DNA from: Mesostigma viride
Lineage: Eukaryota > Streptophyta > Mesostigmatophyceae > Mesostigmatales > Mesostigmataceae
Reading direction: 5' to 3'
Length of the DNA: 64,000 nt
Assembly (NCBI GenBank): GCA_009746045.1
Contig: RPFO01000154.1
Location: 4,662,637 to 4,726,636, forward strand
Shown here: positions 1 through 14,238 of the stretch, one piece after another
Numbering within the stretch: the first letter of the stretch is position 1
Layout of the letters: the number at the start of each line of letters is the position of its first letter
The notes under the pieces: generated by a model
The model's database searches: none
What the model saw: the letters and a program-made list of their open reading frames with translations, nothing else
Told to the model about the DNA's origin: nothing
Translations under genes and position numbers: made by a program

Positions 1-1984
<1,984 letters not shown>

Positions 1985-2090
1985 CCCAGTTTTGTGTGTG
2001 CTGCTCGCCCTGTGGTCTGCACACGCTTGACAACTGAGGTATCGGCGGATTGCTTGTCCGTATTCCGGTGCCGTGTTTCCGCCGTTGCAG

Positions 2091-5000
2091 GGGAGCGTGC
2101 TGACCACCCTGCGAGGCATGGAGGCGCAGATGGTGGCGCGCAAGAAGGTTTGTGCAGCATCTTGTTGTTGCCACGACCCCAGTGGTCTTCTTGTCGTTTT
2201 GTCGCTGTCCTTGCTGCTCCGCTTGTCTCGCCTTCTTCCTTAACCACCACACCATCACCTGGCATGAGCGGACCTGTGCGGTGGTTTTGTAGCTGGCTTC
2301 GAAGCAGGTGGAGGCTGGCCGTTCCAACCCCGTTCCTTTTGCCCCTTCATTTGCATCCTGGTTTAGCCGATGCCTTGTCCCCCTTGCCAGGCGGCTGGCT
2401 TGCCCTGCTGGGTCTGGTTGCATCACGAGGCTGGGTCATGCCGTGGTTCAGGGGTGGGAGGCGGTTCTCAAACTCTGGTCTGCCGACTTTGAGTCATGGG
2501 CTGCGCAGATCGCTCGGTAGCCTTGTTGGCAGCCACATCCTCGGGTGCGGGGGGTGGATCTTGTGGGCAGGCATGCCGTAGGAATACACGTTTGCATGCA
2601 CGGCATAAGCAAAGCTTCGATATTTGTCGCTACATAAGCAAGGCTTCCATATTGTGTTGCTGCATGAGCAAGGCTTCGATACATGTAGCCACAGTTTCCA
2701 GCCAGGGTATCCACCCAGGCATACCTTTGTGAACATGCTCGTGCCGCGGGGGGGGGGGGGAGCCAGTAAGGATGTATCGATGCGGAATCACCTCCCCATT
2801 CTTCCCAATGCCCCTGTAGGCCCACCTGCCGCGCTGTGCCGCCGCATCCCATCTCATGTCACCGCCCCCGACCCCCTGTGTTACGTGTGCCTCTTCGTTG
2901 CTTGCGTGCGGGGTCTGTGTCTACTGCGCCACGTGGCGGCGTGTGAGCGCGCCAGGCGGATGCAATTGTGGACCTGCTGAAGGCGGTGGTGGGCACGGAG
3001 GACATCAAGAGCCTGCTGCTGCGGCTGTCCAACGCGATGAGGTCCTTCTTTGCGGTCGACGCGGTGAGGGCGGCCACCATGCGTGCTTTGTGGGTGTGCG
3101 TGTTGGCTTGTGCAGACGTGTGCTCCTGAGGGTCACTTTGACCTCCTGTGCTCTGAGGGTCACTGTGCCCTCCTGTGCTCTGTGCGTGGTCGCCCAAACT
3201 GTGGAGCGTGGGGGCCTGCTGCGTCCACGTGTAAGAAATGCCCCTTGCCCAGCATCTGCCCGGCCGTATTTCGGCCCAGAGGAAGTGTCGGTGCACCCAC
3301 TTGAACCAATGGATCGTCTGGCAGCTTCTGTCTTCTTGGCCCTGTGAGGGACGGGTCTGTCCCCCACCCCCCAGCTGCTGGGCACCCGTTCTGAACTTCC
3401 TTGTCTTGCTTGTAAGAAAGGCACGTTGGCACCGCTGGACACTTTTGGAGGCAGGTTGGTCTCTCACCACTTGGCATGTCCACATGTCAAGATGCACCGC
3501 ACCTTGCCCACCCACAAGCAAGCACGTGGCATGGCCCCAGGGCATCCGGTGCCCACAAATAGCGTGCACAAATAGGGACGGGCATGTGCCGGAACCCGCT
3601 GACCCGTGCGTCTCATGGTTGCCCCCCATGTCCTCCGGTGCCGCGTCTGGGCATTACAATGTCTGCCCTGCCCCCCTCCCCCCCAGGTGAGCATTTTCAT
3701 GGTGGACCAAGTGCAGCAGGAGATTTGGCTGTTTGACCCTGGCAAGGTGGACCACGCGGCGGGCTTCAAGATCGGGCGCGGCATCGCCGGCTATGTGGCC
3801 AAGAATGACGTGCTCGTCACCAGGTGGGCGCACGTGGGCCGCTGGTGGATAGGTGCAGCCTCGTGTTTTGGTTCTATTGGTGGTGGATAGGTGCAGCCTC
3901 GTGGTTTGGTTCTATTGGTGGTGGATAGGTGCAGCCTCGTGGTTTGGTTCTATTGGTGGTGGATAGGTGCAGCCTCGTGGTTTGGTTCTATTGGTGGTGG
4001 ATAGGTGCAGCCTCGTGGTTTGGTTCTATTGGTGGTGGATAGGTGCAGCCTCGTGGTTTGGTTCTATTGGTGGTGGATAGGTGCAGCCGAGTGGTTTGGT
4101 TCTGTTGGTGGTGGATAGGTGCAGCCGAGTGGTTTGGTTCTGTTGGTGAAAGCGGAACATTTCCTACGATAGAGTGGGGCGGAGATGTAGGGTGCAGGTG
4201 GATGGCGGCCTGCGGGCCTCCCTGGCATCCTTGCTAGTCGCCTCCACCTGTTGTTTGCATCTGTGTCCTCGGTGCAAGGCAAGTGCTGCAGTGCCCACAC
4301 TTGCGTAGTGCTACTGACTATCTCTACGGACTGGGGTCCACCGGTAGGGGCCGGTTGTCGCGCCCATTCCGCAAGCAGGATGGTCGCTATGTGACGGGGG
4401 ACAGAACAGTGTGGGGCCATCGCTAGTCCGCCATGCATGCCATGGAATCGTGGCATGCTTCATGCGTGGGAGCGCCTTCGTTGTGCAATTTCTTCCGTTC
4501 CCCGTTCATTGGAGGCGTTGACAAGCCGGGTTGCCGCTGACGAGCTTGCGATGCCCGCCCCTCCTCCCTGCCCCCTGGCCCCTGCACCCTGCACCCTGCA
4601 CCCTGCACCCTGCACCCTGCACCCTGCACCCTGCCCTCTGCCTGCTGCCCTGTGCCCCCCCGCCCCCTGCACCCTGCACCCTGCACCCTGCACCCTGCCC
4701 TCTGTCCCCGGCCCCCTGCCCCCTGGCTCCTGGCCCCTCCCCCCCTGGCCCCTGGCCCCCTGGCTCCTGCCCCCTTGGCCCCCCGCGTGCTCGTGTGCAG
4801 CTCCCGTGTGGCGCAGGACGCGCGCTTTGACCCGGCAGTTGACGAGCTGGGCCTCAACTCCTGCAGGTGCGTGCTGGCCCTGTGCACACTCCCGCAGGAG
4901 CTCACCGCCCCACTGCAGGAGCTGCTCACTGCATTGTAGGGGGGGATGGGTGGGGCAGCAGTCAGTGAGGCATGCGTTGTGGCTGATGGGGGAACGGGGC

Positions 5001-8000
5001 GGCATTCTCCCTCTGGTAAAAATATGCCGCCAGCATTCTGTGGCACACGGTTAGCCAGGAATGCTTCGAAGTGCAGAGCGGCCTAGGGAGAGAGATATAG
5101 TAGGCATTTGGTTGGAACGACCTGGCGATCCTATGGCACACCTGCGTGGGGCCCATCTCTCCAAGGCCTTTCCGCCCAGCCACCTCACACGGCTATGCCT
5201 TGTGTGGCCTCCCTCTCAGTGCTTAGGCTTGGTGATACTCCAAATAGTAACGATAACGACAGCGACCTTCCTTGTGTCCCAAAACACGGCACAGGCTCCG
5301 CCAGCTGTACAGCCTGTCTTTGTTGTCCCTCGCACAACCCCGTTCCACCTATCTTCGGGTGCCTCTTGTGCAGTGGAGCGTGGGCCTATGGCGGGCGCTG
5401 GAGCTCACGCGATGAGGGTTGGATGCTGGTTCTGAAGGTGTCAAGCACGATGTTGTCAGCAGCAGCGGCCCTCCGCCATGGTCGTGTCCCACACTTGCGT
5501 GCCCAACCTCTCCTTGTGCTGTCACACGCGAAGGAAGTTTATCTCCTGCGCGCTCTGTAGGCGAATCGGTCTCACCCTGCGGCATGCCCATCATCCCCGC
5601 ACCTGTGCCTGCCCCTTGTCCGCTGGGCGCAGCGACACGAGCCGCTCCCCCTCCCTTGCAAAGAGCATCCTGTGCGCGCCCGTGCGGTCGCGTGCCGGTG
5701 ACGTGCTCGCCGTCGTGTCGGCTGTGAACAAGCGCGCGGTCATGCGCAACCCGGATTGCAGTGTCAGCAACACGCCCGTCCGGCGAGAAGGCTCCAGCCC
5801 CTTCCACCCCCCCGGCACGTTCCAATTTGGCTCCTGCCCCGAGTTCCACCTGGGACGCACCTCGGGGGACGGCGGCGAGCCATCCAGCCCGCTCGTGCTG
5901 GCCAGCCCGCCCAGCACGGTGTCGGCCATCGTGCCCTTTGAGACGCAGGTGGGCGCGGACGCTGCGTGGCAGGTGTCAGCAAGGGTTGCGTACTCCCGAC
6001 CAGCAGATGTTTCTGGTGGCCATTCTAGTCATGGTTTTTCCTTGTTGGTTGCGGCACAAGCACATGGTCGTGCGGGTGGTGCTGGCAGGGGCCGCTGTTT
6101 TGTTGGCATTTTCCACATTTCGCGAAACATGTCGGGCACGGCTATGCTGGATGCTTTGATCTTGTTATTTTCAAGTGGCCCTAACATTCTCCGTCCAAGT
6201 GAACCACTTGTTTGTGGTATATTGTTTCCTACCAGTATTACTTCTGCTCGTTGCCCATCGTTCGGGGCCTAGGGCCTCCCTGTTGGTGGAGCCTGGATGT
6301 TCAAAGGCGTCGAAGAAGTTATCTGGGAGACATCATGGAAGAGCAAAAATGATGGCCTCTTGCCTGGCCGCCATCTTCCCACACCATGCTGATATCAGCG
6401 CGCCTTGTCCTCCCTGGTTTGCAGGACGAGGAGGTGATGGTGGCCGTGTGCGCGGAGCTGGGACACATCTTGTTGCGCAAGGGGCTGGAGGCGGCGTACA
6501 CGAGGGTACGTGAGCTAGGCTGCGCAGGGGGAGGCAGGAGCCAGGGCAGTGTGTCTTCTGTCATGGGGTTGCATGCCATCTTGGCCATGCCTATCGCGGC
6601 TCCACATCCCTTTGTAATGCCTCGTTTGCATTCGCTTGTACTGCGATTTCCCCCGCACCCCTTGTATCGCTTTTTCAGCCACTTCCTCGAATATCCTTTC
6701 CCAACGTGTTGCGCTGGAGCGCCGGCTGGAAGCTTTGCTGTGTGCTTACCCGCAACCGCGCATGTCTCTTCTATGCTTACGCTGTGTCAAGTGCCCTGGG
6801 CATGCTGGTACACAGAGACACGTGCGGGCCCCTGGCACAGACCCAACCCACCCACCCCTGTTGTTCGTGTTCTAGTTTTTACCATCCGCTCCCCCGCATG
6901 GCTTCACCTCACTCCTCCCGGCTCCGTACGCATGCGATGCCACTCAACCCCAACACCGGCCGCCAAACACCCACCCCACCAATACCACGCTGTGAGTTTT
7001 GTGAGCTATCGCTCACAATACATCGGAGGGGTCTGGGATGGTGTCCTATCCCAATCACATAGTGACCACTGGATGCTAATATCCACCCCCACCACCCCCA
7101 CCCCCACCCCCACGGCGCAGCTGGTCTACCCGGTGGACCTCAGCAGCCACCCGGAGCTTGCGCGGCATCACCACCACCGGCCGCAGCAGGGCGAGATCGA
7201 CCGCAGTTTTGCGGAGATGTACAGCCGCGGCGTGTGCCCCTCGCCTTCCAGCTTCTCGCGCCGGTCGGTGGAGCACATGCGGCGGCTGCACGAGGCCAGC
7301 TGGGAGCCGATGCTGGCTTGCCCGCGCGTGGACGACAAGGAGGTGTGTGGGGGGGGTTGTGACCATGTATAGGGCGGGCTACATAAGGATTCAGTATTAT
7401 GGCAAGAAGGTGAGCGGGCATGTGGGGCCAGGGAAAACAGGGGTGAGACCCTAGGCAGGCTGTGCTGCCAAGGAAGCTCATGAAAGCAAAGTTTTTCCTT
7501 CAAGGCAGCAGTGAGGTGTGGCACTAAACAGCTTAGTGTAGAGGGGGCCTGTGGCTGTGGCTGTACGATGCCATATGCTCCTTTGCAGTAGCGGGCAGGG
7601 GAAGCATCCGCGCAGTGGCAGATGAGGCTAGCATTCCAGGGTAGCGCTGGGTCTTGGATACATGCATGGCATAAGCCTAGGTGCACCTGCTTGAGGCTGT
7701 GGGTTGTCTGTGTGGCCAACCTGTTTCATGTCCAGGGATAACTACCAACACCCATTTGCCACGATGCTGACTGCACCCACCCTTGTTTGCCGTAGATTTT
7801 GCCTTCTATCCAAGACTTGTTTGTATATTTGTTATTTAGAGATATTTTAGAGGGATTATTGTTTGTTTGACTAATGTAAGTCTGAATAAACACGAAGCGC
7901 CTAAATGTTGCTGTCGAATTATAAATTAATATAGTAGTATTAGAATATTTTATAACGGCCACCCACCCACAGACCAAAGCGCGAGCACTAACTCACGCAC

Positions 8001-11000
8001 GTACTGGCTTGCGTCCTCCGCACACACACACACGCCCCCTATCAGGCGCTCCTGCGCGACGTCAACTACGACCTGGACGTGCTCTCCCTCAGCCCTGCGC
8101 AGCTGTTTGTGCTGGCCGAACGCATGTTCGCGCACTTTGGGCTGCTGGACCACTTTGGCATCGGCCGCGAGCCGCTGCGCGCCTTCCTGGCCGCAGTGCA
8201 CGCGCGCTACCGCAATCTGCCCTACCACAACTTCACGCACGCGTTCTCCGTCATGCACGTACGTAGGGGGGGCGGGGGACCTTGTGTTCCACGGGGGGGC
8301 GATCCTCGTCTGTGGTGGATTTGGCTCGCATGCATAGCTCCTTAAGGGGATGTGCATGGCTGTGCGAAGTAGCACGCCTTGTCTAGTGTGCCCCATCCTC
8401 GCTGGGGCACATCCTCTGCCAGGGTACCTTGGAGAATGGCGACCCAATGGACACGGGTGTTTCTGGTGTTTCTGGTATTTGCCATGGACACGGGTGTTTC
8501 TGGCGTTGGCCATGGCTAAAGATCATGGAAAGGGATTATAGAATCAGAAAGGGGTACAGGGCTGCATCCATGGTGTCCATTCCTGCAACCCTATTGGGGA
8601 GGGAGAATGCCTTGTGAAGCATCGGGGGCTGAGTGGGCTCAGCTCATCCCTTCTCCACCCCACCCAGCGCATGCCGTAGTTGGACAAGGCACCTGATGGC
8701 AGTGTCAAGAACCCATATGCCATGCCCGCTCCTGCTCCGCACATGGGCCAGCGCACCGCGCCTGGGGTGGCAAGGTTGCTAGGGTAAGGCAAGGTTTCTT
8801 GTCACAGGCACCCCCAGTTGCACCTGCACCACTCCCCTCCAGGGGGCCTTCCTCTCCCGCTCCTGTGCCCTGCCTGCGCCCTCCCTGTGCCATGCCTGTG
8901 CCACGCGCTGGCGTTGGCCTCCTCCCGCTCTCCCCTCATATGACATGCCCGCGTCTGCGTTCTGGCCGTGTGCATATGTCTGCTTGCGTCTGCACGTACC
9001 CGCAACCCATGAACGCAACCCTTGCACGCGCCTCTCGCCGGTGACGCCCCTGGCCCCCTCATGTCCACATGCACGCCAGATGGCCTTCTTCATCCTGCTC
9101 AAGACCCGCGCTGCCATGTTCCTGTCCAAGCTGGAGATCTTGGCGCTCTTCATCTCCTGCATCGGCCACGACATCGACCACCCAGGTACGGCAAGGCAGC
9201 AAGCCTCGCTGTGGCAGCAACAGAGGCCTGGGGAGGTATCCGCTTGCCTCGCTGTGGCAGCAGCAGAGGCCTGGGGAGATAAAGGGCTGCGCTCGCGGTG
9301 TAGAAGACGTGGGGTAGCAGCGCCCGCACATGCACACGAGGTCTGCTATCGACCGCTTGTTTTGGCTGCGGTGGTCTTGGCAGTCGCTTGTAGCCTACTG
9401 CTGGCGTTAGATAGCTGCAACTTGGCACCAGAACTTCTACGTTTGGTAGAGAGTCCCTTGGCTGCTGTCATCGCAGCCGCCATGGCTGGAATCGTGTGCA
9501 TGCATCCGTCGCAAGCATCCCAACACGGTGCCCTGGCTGGGGCCTTGGTAGCCCGGTGTGAAGTGGGTGGATGCTCATGCGCTGGCCGCATTCTCCGTGT
9601 GCTGCCGCATGAGCTGCGTATGTGCATAGCTGCCTGCCTCGGCAATTAGGTCAGCGCTGGCGCCTGGAACTTGCAGGCGATGCTTGGCTTGGACGTGGCT
9701 TTACACGGACAGCCTGTGCGCCCCTGGTGCCAACGTTTGACGCGCCCTTACTGCATGCATCGCCGGGTGTTCCTTGCGTGTCCGCGGGGCAGGCCACAAC
9801 AACAGCTACGAGGTCAAGAGCCAATCGGAGAAGGCGCTACTCTACAACGACATATCGGTGCGTGACCTGCCACGTGGCGCCCCAGTGTGGTGATGTCGAC
9901 TGGCCGCTACAGTTGGTACGATGCCTCTGGCGGTAGCTGGGCCTGCTTCCTTGGGGACCAACCGTTGGTGTTATCAGGCCCGCTGTCGATGCATGCATGG
10001 TGGAGGTGGCGCATGATGGCTTCTAGGCGGAGCCTGTGACTCTCTCGCTGCTGATTGGCCCACAGCAGCCTAGCCTGCACCTGCTTGGCCCACATCCAGC
10101 CCTTGGACTGTGTCCACGTTTCCATCTGGCTATCGGTCCATTTGTCCGTGTGTCCATATCTCCCACCAGGGTGCTCACCCTGGTCTGACGTTGCCAACAA
10201 AGTCTGACGTTGCCAACAACAGCACTCCGTGTTGGCCCCCCTACTCCACTCCCTGGTGGCTGCGGTGGCCAGGTGTTGGAGAACCACCACATCGCGGTGC
10301 TGTGGACGCTGTTCAAGGACCCGCAGACCAACATCATCCGCAACCTGAGCCCTGAGGACTACGCCGAGTTCCGGCGGGTGAGCGCTCGCCCTGCGCATGC
10401 GTGCGGACGGAGTGTGGGCCTTTGCACATGTTGGGCGCGTGGCGGGGCGGCCTCAGACCTGGCACACATGGGTTGGTGGACAGGTGCCGACTATGGGTCC
10501 ATCTGTACCTATATGTCTATCTATGGACCATTGCCGCCTATGTATCTATCTATGCATACTACTATATGCATATCTATGGACAATGGCTGCCTGTGTGTCA
10601 TCGTTGAGCCCCTTGCATGTTGTTGCTCAGAAGGGAAGTTGTTCAGGGGACGCATGGCCACGGGCGCATTCCCGCTTGGGAGGGTGTCAAGCCACACGGT
10701 GCGCCTTGGGGCACGACGAGGGGCACTTGCTCGTCCCCTGTCCAGCTGCCTCTTTTACAACACCCCCACCCAAAGACCAAATAGGTGGCATCCCAGCAGG
10801 CTGCGAGCGCTGCCAGACGACACGCTGTATGCGGGGGTAGGGTGCTGCTCAGGTGCCACATCGCCTGCCATGGCAGATCGACCCACATACAGTGAACACA
10901 ACAACCCACGGTAAAGCTGGAAAGGGAAACGTGATCGCCGCATGCGGTGTATTAGTACAAGACATCGGGCCTACCCTGGGGTCGCCAACCGTGCTGCTTC

Positions 11001-13466
11001 GCTCTTTACAAACTTGCTTGCCGTTCATGTGGCATGGCTTCCGCATGGATTGCTGAGCGGGAGTTGGGAGACCGCCGCTGATGGGTGCTGACATCCCCCT
11101 TGTTTCCCCTCGCCTCGGTGGCTTCCCTTCTGCTCCTGCGTGCCTCCTGCTGCGTGAGCCAGAACGTGGTGGGCGCCATCCTGGCCACGGACATGATCCA
11201 CCACCAGCAGCATTGCGACCGACTGCGGGTGGGTGCCTCCCACGCAGCACAGGACAAGGAAATGGGGTTGTGGAGGGGTGTGAGGCTTGCCGTAACCACC
11301 ATAAGCACCGGCTGCGCCTGTTCGGTGGAGAGCTCTTGAGCGAGCCAGCACGCATCGATTACCTTTTTTGTTGCATCCCATGTCATGCTGTTGCATGGTT
11401 GCATTGGTGGCACTCACCAAGTGCACAGGGGGGCCCATCAACTGCGTGTGCAAAAAAGTGAGCCAATCCGCTGTGTGTGTGGATGCTATGTGGTAGCAAA
11501 CGAGCGCGGCTAGGGGCTGCCCTCCCTCACATCCATGCTTGCTGCGTGGCTTACCTCCGAGCATATGTGTGTGGGTGCATGCCTCCCTGTGGACACCCTG
11601 CGTGCTTGGTCGGCCACCCCCACCAGGCGGCCATCGCCACCCCGGACGAGGCGTTTGGCTCCGACTCTGAGTTCCTGCTGCAGACCATCCTGCACGCGGC
11701 CGACCTGTCGGGGCAGGTCATGCCGAAGCATCTCGCGGCCGCGTGGGGCGAGCGCGCCATTGCCGAGTTCCGCAACCAGGTGGGCGCAGGGGGGGGGTCA
11801 AGGTAGGGGGGTGCGTCTGGCAGGGTGGGGGCAGGGGGCCATTGAACAATGGGGGTAGTAGAGTGGTGGTGTAGGGTGGTGAAAGGGGTACTAAGTTTAG
11901 GGGGGAGATAGGGTGGGTTTCTGGGTTGGGCGCAGCAGCTACCTTTAGATCGTGGGTGGCAATGGCGTCCTCATCAATTCATGCGCGTGCATGGCTGGCT
12001 GACAGGCCAAGCGGTATAGCATGGGCAAGCCGAGGCATGCAGCATGGGCGTTGGTGCATTGTGGTGTAGAGTCACTAGGAAAAGGGGAGGCACGAAATGA
12101 AAGGTGGAAGGCGAGGGGAAGGCGGGGGTATGGCTGAGTAGGGTGAGATGAGGTAAGGGCCCATGCTACCTCACTAACAGGGGCTAGGGACTTAATACAT
12201 TATGCCTTCCAGTGCCCTGTTTTATGAACCCGGGGGGGAAAGGGAGGGGAGCCATCGGGGGCCACCTCCACACTGCGTCCAGCCAGTGAAATGCACAGTC
12301 ATTTACTATCGGCGCAGGCAACTGCACCACTACGTCTTTGCTGCCGCTTGACGCTTTGTTTGTGACTGGCGTCGACCCGACGCTTGACACTTTGTTTGTG
12401 ACTGGCGTTGAGTTTGTTTGTGACTGGACCTCCCCTTGCTCCCCTTGTCGCGCGCACACATGTGGCGCGTACCGTCCCCCTTGCGCGGACATGTGGCGCG
12501 GACATGTGGCGGGGACATGTGGCGCGGACATGTGGCGGGCAGGCGGAGCTCGAGGAAGCCAAAGGGCTGCCCGTGGCCGCGTCCATGGCCAACCTGGACA
12601 GCGATGTGCTGGTTGCGCGCGTGCAGGTGAGCGTTCGCGCATCACGCCATGCGGGTGGCATGCGCCCCTCTTGGCTGGACCGCCTGTGGATGGTTCTGTC
12701 GACACGTGTTATGCTCTTTGGCTGCTCCGTCTGATGACCAAATTTGTTAACTCGTGATCTGCTCCAGGAGCCAGGAGTTTGCTTGCCTTTCCGTTCTGCA
12801 AGCCACATAGAAGTTGCCAGCGGCGGTCGATCTGGTTGACTCAGGGACTGAGCTTTTTGTCTTGCAAACGCTGCAGCAGGTGCCATGCAAAGGGCGGTGG
12901 TGGTTTACTGTGCTTGACGAAGTGCCATGTGTGAGCGCAGGTGGCCTGCCTTGGCTGGGTCATCGGTGGGAGCCAGTTCATGGCGAGTTGTTTGGTTGAG
13001 AATGTGAGATGTAGTGCAAAGACCTGTGGATGGCTTGTGTAAACCCTACTCTGTCAAATGTAATGTTGTTGCTTTGCTGAGGTGACAAAGGGCGCGGCAT
13101 GTGCTTACTGCCGACTGCCGACGCTAGGTCCAGAAAGTGGCCGGAACATGCGCGCTGGGAGAAGGCCTCGATACTTCACACATGCACAAGGGGACCTGAG
13201 GCTGTCCTAGTGCGCTGAAGGGGGGGGATGCGGGGGGGATTCCTTTGTTTGTGTCAACCTGTTTGGCGCAGATGAGCTTTGTGCGCTACGTGGTGCTTCC
13301 CTTCTGGTCCGCGCTTGCGCTCGCCTTTCCCGAGCTCAAGCCGCAGCTGGACAACCTGAACGAGCGCTCCGCCGAGTACGAGCGCAAGGCGCGGGAGGGG
13401 GACAGCTCCGAGGGGGAGGAGGAGGACAGCTTTGAGGGGGAGGAGGAGGACATGTACAGCCCATAG
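2091..13466 (+). CDS. GAF-domain class I 3',5'-cyclic nucleotide phosphodiesterase (15 exons traced, 5' partial)
   Basis: Hydrolyses cAMP and/or cGMP; nucleotide preference cannot be read from sequence. Exons with agreeing phases: 2091-2147, 2956-3063, 3687-3823, 4801-4866, 5633-5948, 6425-6505, 7121-7342, 8046-8258, 9080-9185, 9793-9857, 10273-10377, 11163-11228, 11627-11779, 12543-12626, 13272-13466 (TAG). They give 657 residues, the N-terminus being outside the window. A GAF domain spans about residues 20-255 and the catalytic domain about 335-640. The catalytic core is complete: YHNFTHA (His390 as proton donor, His394 as metal ligand), HDIDHPG (His430, Asp431), HAADLS (Asp540), and the invariant Gln593 before MSFVRYVVLPFW. 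The His394-His430 spacing of 36 matches the animal PDE4 spacing. The C-terminus is Glu/Asp-rich. No membrane segment is visible. Animal PDE2/5/6/10/11 share the GAF-plus-HD plan. Confidence 0.93.
2956..6505 (+). CDS. Segment: GAF domain of the phosphodiesterase (exons 2-6)
   Basis: The first half reads as a GAF fold: a helix (DIKSLLLRLSNAMRSFF), then VSIFMVDQ, a GRGIAGYVAKN turn, a DARFDPAVD stretch and a return strand LAVVSAVNK. The NKFDE signature of cyclic-nucleotide-binding GAF domains (established for animal PDE and cyanobacterial cyclase GAFs) is present as Asn155-Lys156 ... Phe225-x3-Asp229-Glu230. Its NK and F parts are separated by 68 residues of Ser/Pro/Gly-rich sequence, far more than the usual short loop. 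FETQ ends one exon and DE opens the next (5948/6425). The likely role is allosteric nucleotide sensing, which is an inference. Only one GAF is visible; another could lie upstream of the window. Confidence 0.8.
3838..4147. repeat. 38-bp tandem repeat, 8 copies, in PDE intron
   Basis: Units start every 38 bases from 3847 (GGATAGGTGCAGCC marks each start). The last two copies share a CTCG-to-CGAG and a CTAT-to-CTGT change. The array begins 15 bases after the donor at 3824. Confidence 0.95.
4575..4790. repeat. CCCTGCA heptamer array grading into CCCCTGGC, at a 3' splice site
   Basis: Pyrimidine-rich heptamers and octamers run to within about 10 bases of the acceptor at 4799-4800, so they form the polypyrimidine tract of the intron before the short GAF exon 4801-4866. 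Confidence 0.9.
8046..13466 (+). CDS. Segment: PDE catalytic domain (exons 8-15)
   Basis: Eight exons encode the all-helical HD-type catalytic domain. The PDE signature HDIDHPGHNNSY fits the family pattern and is split by the intron at 9186-9792. The conserved stretch LLYNDISVLENHH and the region IGAILATDMIHHQ-like (11163-11228, reading NVVGAILATDMIHHQQ) follow in the expected order. The invariant glutamine is the last codon of the exon ending at 12626, so correct splicing is needed to place it before the FVRYVV helix. Nothing needed for catalysis appears missing. The residues after the third metal ligand (GQVMP) differ from the NPTK-like run in many animal enzymes, so specificity should not be transferred from them. 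Confidence 0.92.
12455..12541. repeat. ACATGTGGCG-type 12-15 bp repeat abutting an acceptor
   Basis: Five to six copies of a CGCGGACATGTGG-like unit end directly in the acceptor ...GCGGGCAG before the exon at 12543. A different short repeat (TTTGTGACTGGCGT) occurs just upstream at about 12357-12427. Confidence 0.75.
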
Positions 13467-13619
13467 CCCACCGTGCGGCGTGCACGTGGCTGCGACATAC
13501 AGCGCAGCGCCTAGGTATTCACTGGGGAACATGATCGCTTTGGCGTGACAGGAATGAGATCAGAATCAGTGTTTTTGCTAACGGACCGGTTCCGGTAATT
13601 CTCCGGTAATTACCGATGC

Positions 13620-13800
13620 CCCCCCGGCCGACCGGTAAGCCCCCCCGGCCGACTTGTATGCTATATGCCAAGCAGGAACCCCCCCCCGTTCGACCGGTAT
13701 GCTGTATGCCAAGCAGGAAACCCCCCCCGTTCGACCGGTATGCTGTGTTCAGAGCAGGAACCCCCCCCCGTTCGACCGGTATAAGCCATTGTGACTTGTC
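13620..13800. repeat. About 44-bp repeat with ACCGGT boxes downstream of the PDE stop
   Basis: Three to four imperfect copies, each with a C-run, GTTCGACCGGTAT and a TGCCAAGCAGGAA-like segment. They begin about 150 bases after the TAG, so they would lie in the 3' UTR or just beyond it. No clear poly(A) signal is nearer than a TGTAA at 13985. Confidence 0.7.
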
Positions 13801-14238
13801 CGGGCTGCCCTGGTCGACCGGGAAGCTTTAAATGCCGGCCGGGGTTCCCCGGTTTCCCCGTCAGACAGAACCGGTACTTATATACTGACTATAACACAAT
13901 ATCAATTTCTATTAGTAAAGGTTGACTATTCCCGGCATTTACAAAAAGTTTGCACATTGCTGCCATGCTAACACCTCCACGAAATGTAAACGCCTACACA
14001 GCAGAGCCCTGCTGAATGCCCGACAAAAACCAGGGTGCAAGGGAATGAAATCTCGCGATGGTCCGATCGCAGCTACAACATACCTTACTGATCAACATAA
14101 AATAGTAGTGCGTGACCCTCAGATGCAGTATTTCAAAAATTCATAGGCAACGGCTCGTCAAGGCTAGGCGATTTTGCACAAACATTGCTTGCTCGCGACT
14201 TCATCAGCTGTCGCCTGGCTGTCGTTCATGTTGCCCAC
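13801..14238. other. Intergenic, no gene seen
   Basis: Composition falls from GC-rich to AT-rich. A TGTAA at 13985-13989 is the first green-algal-type poly(A) motif after the phosphodiesterase stop and could end its transcript. No supportable coding sequence. Confidence 0.5.
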
